Source of the DNA: Phyto melanocephala
Lineage: Eukaryota; Arthropoda; Insecta; Diptera; Rhinophoridae
Length of the DNA: 64,000 bases
Assembly (NCBI GenBank): GCA_941918925.1
Contig: OW799237.1
Location: 112,944,515 to 113,008,514 of the forward strand
Direction of reading: 5' to 3'
This document shows, in pieces, positions 42,603 to 54,612 of the stretch; the stretch's first letter is position 1; every line of letters starts with the position of its first letter. The notes beneath the pieces are model-generated. The model was given only the letters and a program-made list of their open reading frames with translations, was not told the DNA's origin and did no database searches. Made by a program: the position numbers and the translations under genes.

Positions 42603-44219
42603 GCTATAGACTCCGAAACTGTAAAACCGATCGGACTCAAACTTTGGCAAGTTGTAGTACACATACCAGGGAGTGTTTATGGGTGGAAAAAAGTGGGCGG
42701 GGCCACGCCCATAAAAAATTAGTTATCAGTTTTAGCTACTTGCACTTGACCGATTTTTCTGAAACTTTGCACACATATTGAGCTGTCCTGACTAAATAAT
42801 TTCGTGATAAAAAAAGTGGGCGGGGCCACGCCCCTAAAAAAGTTTTAGTTTTGAGGTACTCGCACTGGACCGATTTTTCTGAAGCTTTGCATACATATTG
42901 AGCTAACATGACTTTATATTTTCGTGATTAAAAAAGTGGGCAGGGCCACGCCCATAAGATAAAGTTATAATTTTGAGGTTCTTGCACTAGACCGATTTTT
43001 CTGAAACTTTGCACACATATCGAGCTGTCATGACTAAATAAATTCGTGATTAGAAAAGTGGGCAGTGCCACGCCCATAAAAAAAATTATCATTTTCAGCT
43101 ACTTGAACTTCACCGACTTTCCTGAAACTTTGCACACATATTGAGTTGTCATGACTATACAGTTTCGTATTTAGAAAAGTGGGCAGTGCCACGCCCATAA
43201 GAAAAGGTATCATTTTGAGGTACTTACACTGGACCGATTTTTCTGAAACTTTGCACACTTATTGAGCTGTCATGACTATACAGTTTCGCAATTAGAAAAG
43301 TGGGCAGTGCCACGCTCATAAAGAACAAGTAACAGTGCTATATTCGGCCGTGCCGAATCTTATATACCCTTCACAACGTGAAGTCATGCAATAACAATTG
43401 TTTGTATCACCATTCATCCCATATAAAACACGTGCATACGTACACGTTAGAATAAATGTGGCATCGAATCCCAGCTGAGCCAAAAAAATTTTATTTTATT
43501 TAATATATTATTTATATTTTATTATTTTTTTTTATATTTTTTTAAAATTTTTTTTAAAAAATTTTTTTAGAAAAATTTTTAAAAAATTTTTTTAAATTTT
43601 TTTTTAAATTTTTTTAAAATTTTTTTTTAGTTTTTTTTTGTTATTTTTTTCTTATTTTTAATATTTTTTTTTTGTAATTTTTTTTGTTTGGTATGTTTTT
43701 TACATGTATGTATGTATGTATGTATGTATGTATGTATGTATGTATGTATGTATGTATGTATGTTGTTGTTGTAATTGTGAAAAAAAACGAGGTGGTGGTG
43801 GTTTTTTGCTCATATCTCAGAAAGTTATGGGGCGATTATGCTGAATTTCAATAGCGATTCATTCCTGGATATTTCCAAGAGATTGATACCATATACAGAT
43901 CTGAGGAACATATAGTTGCTTCTAAAAGTTGATTTCAACCAACACACGGACAGACGGGCAGACGGACAGACGGACAGACGGTCAGGGCTTAATCGACTCC
44001 TCTATTCATAAGCTTTCAGAAAATATATACTTTATGGGGTCGGAAATGAAAATTGTAGAAATTACAAACGGAATGACAAAGCTATATATACCCTTGTGCA
44101 CCACAGGTGAAGGGTATAAAAAGTTATAGTTTTTAGCCTTTTACTTGATATTCGATTAAAATTTAGAATGCTATTAAAATTCATGAAGGGGCGTAGCAAC
44201 GCGCGCCGGGATTGGCTAG
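42534..44219 (+). mobile_element. Helitron unit 1 of a head-to-tail trimer (interrupted)
   Basis: Starts TCTATATATATAAAAGTGAA after an A and ends GGCTAG before a T, the 5'-TC / 3'-CTRR with A|T insertion that defines Helitrons. A short hairpin GCGTAGCAACGC lies 13 bases before the CTAG. The interior has a (GT)n tract (~42559-42600) and ~120-bp tandem monomers, each with GTGGGCGGGGCCACGCCC and GACCGATTTTTCTGAAACTT. A family 1 element at 43325-44120 interrupts it. Non-coding, so non-autonomous. Confidence 0.65.
43325..44120 (+). mobile_element. Helentron/DINE-1-like element, family 1, inside Helitron unit 1
   Basis: Complete copy: ACAAGTAACAGTGCTATATT, TTCGGCCGTGCCGAA, T-rich block, a long (TATG)n microsatellite (~43706-43762), GGACAGACGG repeats, ATACTTTATGGGGTCGG, ending GTGAAGGGTATAA. 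It is the uninterrupted version of the element split by the LINE at 30970-32706. Confidence 0.65.
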
Positions 44220-44239
44220 TCTATATATATAAAAGTGAA

Positions 44240-44280
<41 letters not shown>

Positions 44281-45470
44281 GCTATAGACTCCGAAACTGT
44301 AAAACCGATCGGGCTGAAACTTTGGTAAGTTGTTGTACACATACCAGGGAGTGTTTATGGGTGGAAAAAAGTGGGCGGGGCCACGCCCATAAAAAATTGG
44401 TTATCATTTTAAGCTACTTGCACTTGACCGATTTTTCTGAAACTTTGCACACATATCGAGCTGTCATGACCTTATAATTTTGTGATTAAAAAAAAGGGCG
44501 GGGCCACGCCCCTAAAAAATTTTTAATTTTGAGGTACTTGCACTGGACCGATTTTTCTGAAACTTTGCACAGATATTGAGCTGTCATGACCTTATAATTT
44601 TGTGATTAAAAAAGTGGGCGGGGCCACGCCCATAAAAAAAAAAGTTATAAGTTTGAGGTACTTGCACTGGACCGATTTTTCTGAAACTTTGCACACACAC
44701 TAAGCTGTCATGACTTTACAATTTCGTGATTAGAAAAGTGGGCAGTGCCACGCCCATAAAAAATAGGTATTATTTTGAGGTACTTGCACTGGACCGATTA
44801 TTCTGAAACTTTGCACACATATTGAGCTGTTATGACTTTACAATTTCGTGATTAGAAAAGTGGGCAGGGCCACGCCCATAAAAAAAGGTATCATTTTGAG
44901 GTACTTACACTGGACCGATTTTTCTGAAACTTTGCACACATATTGAGCTGTCATGGCTTTATAATTTCGTGATTGAAAAAGTGGGCGGGGCCACGCCCAT
45001 AAAAAATTAGTAATAATTTTTAGCTACTTGCACTGGACCGAATTTTCTGAAACTTTGCACACATATTGAGTTGTCATGACTATACAGTTTCGTATTTAGA
45101 AAAGTGGGCAGTGCCACGCCCATAAAAAAAAGGTATCATTTTGAGGTACTTACACTGGACCGATTTTTCTGAAACTTTGCACACATATCGAGCTGTCATG
45201 ACTAAATAACTTCGTTATTAGAAAAGTGAGCAGTGCCACGCCCATAAAAAAAAGGTATCATTTTGAGGTACTTGCACTGGACCGATTATTCTGAAACTTT
45301 GCACACATATTAAGCTGTTATCACTTTACAATTTCGTGATTAGAAAAGTAGGCAGGGCCACGCCCATAAAAAAATTATAATTTTTAGGCTTTTGCACTTG
45401 ATATTCAATTAAATTCAGAATGCATTTCGATTTATTAAGGGGCGTAGCAACGCGCGCCGGGTTTGGCTAG
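44220..45470 (+). mobile_element. Helitron unit 2 of the trimer
   Basis: Directly abuts unit 1: TCTATATATATAAAAGTGAA at 44220 and CTAG at 45467-45470, with the same GCGTAGCAACGC hairpin. It has about nine ~120-bp monomers, with the CG-rich core varying between GGGCGGGG and GGGCAGTG. It carries a (GT)n tract at 44242-44278. Confidence 0.65.
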
Positions 45471-46031
45471 TATTTATATAAAAGTGAAACTCTGTGTGTG
45501 TGTGTGTGTTAGCTATAGACTCGGAAACTGTAAAAACGATCGGACTCAAACTTTGGCAAGTTGTTGTACACATACCAGGGAGTGTTTATGGGTGGAAAAA
45601 AGTGGGCGGGGCCCCGCCCATAAAATATTAGTTATCAGTGTTAGCTACTTGCACTTGACCGATTTTTCTGAAACTTTGCACACATATCGAGCTGTCATGA
45701 CTCAATAATTTTGTGATAAGAAAAGTGGGCGGGGCCACGCCCCTAAAAAAGATTTGATTTTGAGGTACTTGCGCTGGACCGATTTTTCTAAACCTTTGCA
45801 CACATATTGAACTCTCATAACTATATAATTTCGTGATTAAAAAAGTAGGCGGGGCCACGCCCATAAAAAATTATAATTTTGAGGTACTTGCTCTGGACCG
45901 ATTTTGGTGATGACTATTTAGTTTCGTGATTAGAAAAGTGGGCAGTGCCACGCCCACTTGATATTTGATTTAAATTCAGAATGCATTTTTATTTATTAAG
46001 AGGCGTAGCAACGCGCGCCGGGCTTTTCTAG
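45471..46031 (+). mobile_element. Helitron unit 3 of the trimer (short)
   Basis: Begins TATTTATATAAAAGTGAAAC, so the TC start is changed, and has three to four monomers before the standard end GCGTAGCAACGCGCGCCGGG..CTAG at 46028-46031. The shortest unit, probably internally deleted. Confidence 0.6.
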
Positions 46032-46164
46032 TATACCTATTTAAATTATTATTATTAAAATTTATTTTTTTAATATCTAAATACGTTGTTTTTGTCAAAC
46101 AAATAACAAAAAAAATTAATAACATTAAACTAAAACTACAAAAAAATTAATGATATTGGGTGTA

Positions 46165-47425
46165 TTCATTATGCAAGTGTTCAAAACATTTGCAACTCTC
46201 AGTACTATAACTCTTTACGAAGTAATATATACTAGCAAATTCTAGGAAATAACGGTAACTGCAATCCTTTTTAATAATGTGAGATTCAAGCCGTTATATT
46301 TTTAAACAAATTTGACTATAATTAGTGTTCTTTAATAGTTATGACTCACTGTTGAAAGCTTTAAAATCGTCAAAATAATTTTTGTAAAAATGGCAGGAAA
46401 CAAAGACAATTTTGATTTTAAACAAAAAGTATTAAATAAATGATTTTAGAAATAGACTTTCTCAAAAAGAAATTTCTATAAAGTACTCTGTTCCAAAATC
46501 AACGATTTCGCGCGCATTGCTTATAATAGTGACATCTATACAACCCATAAAGGTGGTAGACCCCGTATTACAACTGTAAGAGAAGATCGGAAAATCAAGA
46601 ATTTTTTACAAAACACCTCAAAGCAGTTCCTAGAGAAGCTAAAACTAAACTTTTAATAGATGCCAGTCATTCCACCATTGAAAGAAGGGCCGGAGAAAAT
46701 GGTCTCAGAAGTTACAGATGCACATTTTTATGTTTGTGTCAGAAAAAAACCGAAAAGCTCGCCTTGATTTTGGACGTACCCATTTAAATTGGACTCAACA
46801 GCATTGGAAGAATGTATTGTGGTCAGACGAGTCAAAATTCAACCTCCGGGGATCAGATGGAAGAGTCACTGGTAGACACAACTGCCACAGTGAAACACGG
46901 TGGTAGAAACATTATGGTGTGGGGGTGTTTTTTAAGAAATGGGATTGGCCCAATTCATCGAATATTTAACACCATGACGGCCACAATCTATAGAGATCTT
47001 TTGAGTTCTGTCATGCTTCCGCATGCTGAATGGGAAATGCTACTATCATGGACCTTCCAGCACGACGGCGTCCCCAAACATACGGCAGGGATTGTAAAGC
47101 TTGGTTGGAGGATAATAAAATTAATACCACGCTATGGCCGCCTCAATCTCTCGATCTAAACCCGATTGAGAACATGTGGATGATTATTGGCAATATTGGC
47201 AATAATGTAGTCCGAAATAGTGATAAACTTTTCATCCAGTTAGAGAAGCAGTGGAATGAAATTTTGACGATTTTATTAAAAATCTTATTGCCTCAATCCC
47301 TAAGAGGAGTTCAAAAATTATAAAAAATGATGGCTACACTACCAAATACTGAGCAATAAAATCATTTATTGTATTTTCTGTTAATTACTTAAAGAGTTGC
47401 AAATGTTTTGAACACCTGCATTTTG
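46165..47425 (+). mobile_element. Tc1-like transposon
   Basis: Inverted termini: TATGCAAGTGTTCAAAACATTTGCAACTCT-type sequence on the left (46169-46199) and its inverse on the right (47393-47421), matching over ~28 bp with one mismatch. TA flanks the ends (46163-46164 and 47426-47427). The 1.26-kb length is normal for Tc1. It contains the frameshifted transposase below. Confidence 0.75.
46389..47322 (+). pseudogene. Tc1-like DD34E transposase, frameshifted
   Basis: N-terminal ATG at 46389 (MAGNKDNFDF) leads quickly to a stop. The HTH is still readable (LSQKEISIKYSVPKSTISR), followed by GGRPRI, the AT-hook-like linker. Catalytic residues: Asp in LWSDESKFN (46826), Asp in FQHDGVPKHT (47064), Glu in DLNPIENMW (47168), with 34 residues between the last two once one frameshift is allowed, as in Tc1. 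At least two stops and three frame changes make it inactive. The WSDES, QHD..PKHT and LNPIEN signatures make the family assignment firm. Confidence 0.85.
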
Positions 47426-47800
47426 TATACATCGATTATTATTAATTCTGTTGTTGTTTTAATTTAACGTTTTTATCTTTTTTATTTGTTTAACAAAAAA
47501 CAATGTATGAAGATGTTATAAAAATAAATTTAGTGTTATTTGAACAAAATAAATCAAAGAAAATTACAAACGCAATCCCAGTTCCAAATGTTTCGACCAC
47601 TACTGTATATATAAATATAATTGGAAATATATTTTATAAACAAGAAAAAACTGAAGAAAAGGCATCATTTGATTTGGTATAAATACATCGTATTATTAAA
47701 TTACTTAAATGCTACAGGAGCAAAATAAATTGAGTATATGCGAACACTTTTTTTAATTGCTCAATCAACACTAAATTGAAACAATTAAAAATATCTGTCT
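47426..47800. other. non-coding stretch between Tc1 element and module
   Basis: Nothing recognised. AT-rich sequence of unknown origin between the Tc1 end and the point (about 47806, TATGTATTTCAAAATTGGTT) where module M2 resumes. Confidence 0.4.
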
Positions 47801-49200
47801 GAACATATGTATTTCAAAATTGGTTTAAAATTTTAAAGATAAGCCGTTAAATTTGAAAAAAAATATTGAAATACAAGGGTACATTGTACTCGAAAACCTT
47901 TACTATACACTCTTGTTATTTTTCCTTTTTTTTTAATTATTTCTTAGCTTCAAATAATTTTGTACTATTTTCAAAAAAAAGGAAAAACGCCATATTCGAT
48001 TGAACCGATTTATATATGGCTACATCATTTACACATACATATATCCGTAAGAATGTATCAGCGATAGATTGCTTTTGTTCTTAGTTTATCTGAAATGAAA
48101 AGAATATATGTAGTTTATAGGATGACAAATGAAAACTGTAGAAATTACACACGGAATGACAAAATTATTTATTTTGATTTACAGTCTCTTTTTAACGCTG
48201 GGTCATTGAAGCAATCAGCAGAGCAATGATTGCGCAATAAACTGCCACATATAGCAATTTGCGGTCTACACGTCGCAATCTCTATGGACGCAATCAAATT
48301 TGCCATTTACGATAATAAATATTGGTACGTGGAGACCGCGGGTAAGGGTATGATAATACAAATTATTTATTATAGTTTTTTTTTATTAAAAACTTATTAT
48401 ATTTTTCCAGCATGATTGCCGCATTAGTAGTAAATTGAAATATTTTGTTTATAGCTTCACGATAAGTTAAATTTTTAAAACCTTCACATGCTATTCCGTC
48501 AAAGAACATAAGATCTTAAAATAAACTATCAATCTAGATCTGTTAATGGTAAAATTTATTTATTGCATTAAAACTAGCTTGAATATCCATATGTTGATCT
48601 TGGCTGTGGCATGTAGCAATTGGTCGTTCTCTTTAGTGGCTGCCTTACGGATTAAGCTGCTTGGTATCCATTTCGGTGACCTATTTAGTTCCATTATTGC
48701 CTTTACATTTATCGAGAATTATACAACTGACGCCGTGGGGAGCATTTGGCTGATATTTTGTTTCACACTTAATTGTCATAAATCTTACTATCCTAAAATA
48801 AATATTATACCATAAAACATTTTTGTTTCATTAACAATCAACTTTGTGCGTTTTGGAAATATCTTGTGTGTTTGGCAGAAAACACACATGATATCAATGA
48901 TTTTTCTGAAACTACTGGACAAATTTTAACTTAAAAATAATATTGCTTTCGAGTAATAGATTTTTTTGAACTAAATATGGTGAACTATTTCCTAGTTATT
49001 CCACTGCTAGTATGTGTAGTGGAAGTGTCCCTATTTTGGATATATAAGTATATCGTAAAAAGTCGAGCTGATAGAACGAAATCAAGTGGAGATTCGGATT
49101 CAGAGACCCATATAACAACATTCAGTTCTTAATCAACAATAACCTTGTGTCTTTGTGTACTGCATGCAAATTGTTCGTTATTATTGTGTTTCATACGACG
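47801..49200 (+). repeat. module M2, right part (before gene C)
   Basis: Co-linear with 27198-28720 and 57970-59460. It contains a decayed short Helentron-like fragment (47984-48166), the unknown conserved block (48180-48830; its 89-codon frame 48546-48815 is identical to that at 28050) and the small membrane-protein ORF. Confidence 0.65.
48977..49132 (+). CDS. small single-pass membrane protein (51 aa), copy 2
   Basis: ATG 48977, TAA 49130-49132. Hydrophobic N-terminal half identical to copy 1; the tail reads KSRADRTKSSGDSDSETH and ends TFSS. The context ACTAAATATGG has A at -3, acceptable for a fly start codon. It lies 487 bp upstream of gene C. Function and family unknown; the same reservations as for copy 1 apply. 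Confidence 0.4.
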   Translation: MVNYFLVIPLLVCVVEVSLFWIYKYIVKSRADRTKSSGDSDSETHITTFSS

Positions 49201-49500
49201 TATTTATACAAGGAATTTTTTTCCATCAAATTTGTCATGCTGTGCGAAATTCGTCGTTCGTCCCAGTTGTGAATCTAGCATGAAATAAATTTCATTATAT
49301 TTAAAATTTCTTTTTATTAGGCTATAAGTTCAATGCGATAACGACAAGAATATTAAGGAAAAATTAGTCATCCGATACTAGCTGAAATTTCACTTAAATA
49401 AATATTTTATTTCATTGTTTGTGTTATTTATCCACTTAAAATAAATTGCCTGAGTGCAATTGAAATACGCGTTAGTCTGTTAATCTTACTGAAAGATTGC

Positions 49501-49507
49501 TATAAAA
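49501..49507 (+). promoter_or_regulatory. conserved TATA box upstream of gene C
   Basis: TATAAAA 118 bases before the ATG, followed by AT-rich sequence and CATCTTGACACTGC about 22 bases on. Identical in gene D. Confidence 0.4.
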
Positions 49508-49618
49508 TATTTTATTTTTTGCATCTTGACACTGCTTTCTTTCTTTGCTATGTTGTTGTTTTCTTTTCTAATTCTCAGATGTACCATTTAGTTAAACTTT
49601 AACGCTGTAACCGTCAAA

Positions 49619-52567
49619 ATGTCTCTGTCCTGTGTTAAATGTGAAACATACTACGATGAGAAGCACAAAATATGGTATGGTCCGAAACAAAAAGACTTTT
49701 ATGGTCCTGACATGACTTTGGGTCATGTCGCTATCGAAGTCTTGCAACAGAATCGTAATAAAATTATACAATATGTTGACTCGACCCAAGAAGAGTTAAC
49801 AGCAGAGGAATTGTTGAAAAATGCCTTGAGTATTAGTAAAACGTTTGTTAAACTGGGCATTAAGCCCCGTGATATAATTGGCCTATACGCCGATAATACT
49901 CACTATTTGTCATCGGTTGTGCTGGCCGTTTGGTTGAGTGGTGCTGCCATAAATGCTGTAAATGGTTTGCTTGATGGTTGTAGAAAAAATAAAAACCAAT
50001 TAATTTATTTTAATTTGTTATGTTTTTCTATATTTTTAATTTTTATCAGCTGAAGTGGAAGTCGTTTACAAAGTTACTCGTCCAAAATTAATTTTCTGTG
50101 ATGTGGCAAATTATAAGACTGCTGTTATGATTAATAAGAATTTGAATTTAAATGCTGGCATTTATATTATGGATGGTGAGGTGGACAATTTGCCAAATGT
50201 CAAAGAATTGTGTGGTTACAGTGACAGCGAATTAGAGAATTTTGTGTAAGACTTGTTGAGAATTTTATTGTAAAACGTTAAAAATTGTAAAATAATATTT
50301 TTTAAACTTTAGACCACCCTGTTCAAAAATAGATGGTGATTATAGTGCTGCTGTAATGTGTTCTTCGGGTACAACTGGTCCACCAAAGGGTGTACACATA
50401 TCACACAGATCACTTTTAAATCAAAAACTTTAGTAAGTATTATAGTACTAAGATTAAGTGTATAAAAATCTTTTTTGGCAACTTTTATTGAATAGAAAAT
50501 ATTAATATTTCTGCTTTTAATTTATTTATTTTCAATATTTATTACATATACTTTTTCAATATATTCCTTAATAATTTTCAATAAATTACCTTAAGCTGAA
50601 TTAAAAAAAATACAACCATAATAGTAAGGTCAATTAAAATAATTTTTTAGAAAAAACTACTTTGTAAAAAAATATTAAAAAAGTTTGAGCTTGTTTTTGC
50701 ATGTATTGAATAGTTATATTAATTTTCAAGGCATATTCATACAGGTATATGCAACGGCGAATTGATACAACAAAGCAGCTTTTTAGGGGATCTTTTCTGT
50801 CAAGGCCAATTCGTATATCAGGGTTGGAAAAATTGTTACGATATATTTGATTTAATAAAATTTTATTAAGAAAAGGATATATATTTGTAAAATACAAAGC
50901 AACAAATATACATAAATTTAGTACAGTTTTTATCATAAAAATTACACTAAAGATAATTGTTTTATACATAAACCATAATCTCATTCTCCATCCCTGCATA
51001 TAAGAAATCAAGACGAATTCAAGAAATTTTGAGAAAATAATTTTCCACCAGCTGGGCTGATAACTGAACCTGTATGAATTCGGCTTGTTGTTTACTTTTA
51101 AGATTTTTTTAACTTATGAACACGTGTGTCTAATAGAAAAAAATATGTTTTGTAATAGAAAAACTCTTTTTTTGAGAATAATTTTCATAAAAAAACTGGT
51201 TCAGAACACTTTTTCTAAATCAACTTAATAGCTATATCTTTTATCTATTTATTTTGATTGTTCAAAAAGTGTTGTTTGCCAAAGAACCTAAACAGAATTT
51301 GTTTTGATATACAAAAAATATGTTTTCATATAATTTTTTTCCTCTAAAATATAAACATAATAACTGATCTGAAGCTCAACGAAAAGAAGAAAATAAATAT
51401 ATTAAAAAAAGATAAAAAAATTTAGACGATATACATATAAAATTAAATACATAAATAACAAGATTTTACAAAAACAAATTACTTATGTACAACAAATTTC
51501 TTTAGAAAAGATTTACATTAAATATTTGGTCCCTGAAGCGTTGCTTATAGTATAAACAATTTATTTTTTTCTTTTAACTTTGTAGTGGAACCCTCCTGGC
51601 TGATTCTGTATTATTTTCGTTTAGCTCAATTTTCTGGGTAACCGGTTTATGGAATTTAAAGGAAACGCTGTTGCGTGGTTGTTTGCAAATCATCACCACC
51701 AAACCTTTCTCACCCGACTATTTAATGGATATTGTTGAACGTCACAAAGTCACGCATATTTTTAGCAATTCCTTGCATATGACCAAAATTGCAGTCTTAA
51801 ATAAGCCAGAATGGAAGAAATGCATGAAATCTGTAAACACCATAATATGTGCTGGCACTAAGATTCCACAGATAACCCGTGAAAATTGTGGTGATCTCTT
51901 GGCTGATAATGGTAATATAGCCGGTTTTATAGTTTTATATGGCATGACTGAGTTGGCTGCTGGGCTTTCCTGTAATTACGTTCATAACGTTAAACGTGCC
52001 GAGGGAAAATTGTTCCCTAACGAAGAGGTTAAAATATTAGATAAAGAAGGCACTCCACTAGGCGTTTATGAACATGGTGAAATTCTTATTAAATTCCAAT
52101 ACAATTGGTTGGGTTATTTTAATAATAGACAGGCGACTGATAAGGTCTTTAAAGATTCATGGTTCGCTACTGGGGATATTGGTTACTTTGATGAGCAAGG
52201 CTTTTTATGTGTTTGTGGCCGTAGTCAGGATGTCTACAAGACTTCCAACGTGCATGTTTACCCCGAAAAAATTGAAGATGTTGTTTTGCGAATACCCGGT
52301 GTTCAAGAGGTCTCTGTCTTTGGCATTCCTCACATTCAGTATGACACTGTATCTGCTTGCGCGATAGTACTTGCAAATACGCCAGAGGGTAATAAGCTAA
52401 CTGAGGAACTTATCAAGACAACTGTTGCTAAGTCTTTGCCATCATCCCATCACCTCATTGGTGGTGTTTATTTCCTCGATGCTCTGCCCAGAACTGGCTC
52501 GCAAAAGATTAAGAAACGTGATGTACGTAATGCTATCATTAAAGATATGAATGTGAGACTTAATTAA
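49619..52567 (+). CDS. luciferase-like acyl-CoA synthetase C (AMP-binding, ANL superfamily)
   Basis: Predicted exons: 49619-49976 (or 49979), 50050-50245, 50313-50432, 51586-52567; about 551 residues. The reading frame is open throughout. P-loop SSGTTGPPKGV, LYGMTE, ATGD, GRSQDVYK and TGSQK are present, so it should be catalytically competent as an acid-CoA ligase. Differences: one codon fewer in exon 2 (KELCGYS), three fewer in exon 4 (NYVHNVKRAEG instead of the longer loop), and a changed adenylate-binding stretch (CAGTK where the others have CGG). Exon 3 ends LLNQKLY as in D. Introns 1-2 are short (73 and 67 bp); intron 3 (1153 bp) carries a small CAGGG MITE. The C-terminus NVRLN is not a peroxisomal signal. 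Substrate unknown. Confidence 0.85.
50819..50996. mobile_element. CAGGG..CCCTG MITE in intron 3 of gene C
   Basis: Left CAGGGTTGGAAAAATTG, right TTCTCCATCCCTG, imperfect inverses, 178 bp. The same element is in intron 3 of gene D (61091-61270) and absent from A and B, supporting a C/D common ancestor. Confidence 0.5.
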
Positions 52568-54612
52568 ACTACAGATTTTTGAAATAGATTTTTGATATCA
52601 TCAAATTGTTGGTATCATTAAATGTATTTTAGTTTTATTGAAGGTTTATTTGGCAAAATTTTCTACAACATCTGTTAAATGTTTGTACATTTAGAGTATT
52701 TACAAGAAGTCCTTATTGTTGTATTGTTAGAATGTCATGTGGTAATTTCCAACAAAAAATTTTGCATGTATGAAAAGCATTGTATAGTTTTTAACAAAAT
52801 TTGTTATCCTTAAAATTTTAAAAATTATGACCTCATTCCATTACGACACTTGTACTTTAGTTTTTATTTGGGTTGTTATATAAATTAATTTTTGGATATT
52901 GTTTTAATTTTTTTTTTGAATTACGTAACTTAAACGTATACTTAAGTACAAAGTTAAGTATTATCAGTAATTTTGAGTTATTGGCGGCTAAGATTTAAGC
53001 AAAAAACAACGTATTTCTTAGTTTCTGTTTTTTATTGAGATTGCAATAATAAAATTCCATTAAAACAACAACAAAAATCAACAAAATCAAAATCATACTC
53101 ATATATATATATATAAATATGTACGTATGTAGATGGTAAAACATGTGTGGGTTTTTATTGCAGTTGTTATATCCCTGCAGATAATATTGGACAACGTGGT
53201 CCATTTTAGCTAAAATTTACTTTTTACAAAATATTCCTATAGTCCATGGCAGTCATGTATTATATCATTTTGCATCAAGAGTTTATAGTTAAATGACAAG
53301 TGTTCGTGTTTTAACGATTGTTGTGTATGTGCTCTACCGCGTAGTGACAAAAAGTACTTTATAGAATACTCCGAATAAATCGGTAATCTTTTCTCGATAC
53401 ATTTGGGTGACCTATGGACTAGTCATAGTCTGTTACGGAATATAATTTACATGCGTGTATGGACTTGTCGCTTTATCTGCAGGGATAATGTATACTGAAT
53501 GTATGTTATGCGAAGTTTTTAGGTTATTTACGATACGCTATACGAACATGATCACACGCAACAAGAAGGAATGTTTTTAGTTTGTTAACTATACGTTACA
53601 CGAACATGATCGCATGTAACTAGGAGGAATGAACGTACCTGCATAATGATATACCACGAATCAAGAACACCAAAGATTAAGCAAGTTTAAATATGTGCCA
53701 CAAACAACTTATACGAATATGTATATGCTTATAGTTGCATATCTCCACTTTTGTGAAGGGTATTTTAAGTTCTGGCACTGCCGAATGTAGTACCTTTTCT
53801 TGATTTAATACAAAGCAGTATTAGAGAGTGGAAAAGTTTATTTAGCTTGACGTTTTATTGGATCCTTAAATCAGTTTCAAAAATCGTATCACAATACCAA
53901 TAACTAAAGCTTTCATTAAAAGATACACTAAGAAGTTAACACACACTTAAGTCACCAAACAATCTTACAAATTTTTGGTCCGAGCAATTGTGGAAAATGA
54001 ATCGGTCGTCTAGGATACTGAATGTAATGTTAACAGCAATTAATTCTAAAGCTATTTTTGGCTTTTGAAAAATATTCCAGAATGTAGGACCAAGCATAGA
54101 ATAGTAAATGAACGATCCTGAATGTGATATTTTAATTAACCTTCTAAAGGGAGACATAATATAATTTCTCCTAATTTAAATCCAAGTAAAACAGCCAGTA
54201 TAATGCTATCTTGAGACTTTTCGATGTTTCTAACTAGTTGTGATAATGCTGATCTATTAAAGAAATATATTTAGAAAAAATTCAATGGTCTGTATTATAT
54301 TATGAATTTTTTGGAAAATGCTTATAGAAATAAATTTGTTTTCTGTAACGGTACTAAATTATGTAATTATTATGTAACTGCCGATCAAAGAAAAATATTA
54401 TAGATTTATGAAGGCTTATTTAATAAATTTCTCTACAACAACTAGCACACAAACCTTTATTAAACCTAAAATATTGTTTATGAATATGACAGCAAATAAA
54501 TAAATAAATAAATAATATAATCTAAATTTTGCCCAAACTTGTTTATTTTATGTGCATTTTTTGTCGAAAAGATTTTGATAAGAATTAATTTATTAAGCAA
54601 AATGTAATAAAA
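52568..54612 (+). other. 3' flank of gene C
   Basis: Non-coding. The first ~1.25 kb is co-linear with the flank of gene D (62812-64000). At 53171-53486 a possible MITE has ATCCCTGCAGATAA / TTATCTGCAGGGAT perfect inverted ends; the D copy is degraded there. A reversed Helentron-like start fragment (CTGGCACTGCCGAATGTAGT) lies at about 53771-53802. The rest is AT-rich and unrecognised. Confidence 0.45.

Noticed and set aside
42503..42781. Frames with poly-CV runs (VCVCVCVC) at 42503, 44235 and 45463
   Set aside because: They come from the (GT)n tract of the Helitron units.
43706..43762. Regularly spaced repeats considered as a CRISPR-like array
   Set aside because: It is a simple TATG microsatellite without spacers, in a eukaryotic transposable element.
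50634..51011. 125-codon minus-strand frame in intron 3 of gene C
   Set aside because: It overlaps a CAGGG MITE, is AT-driven, lacks motifs and is not open in the homologous intron of gene D.
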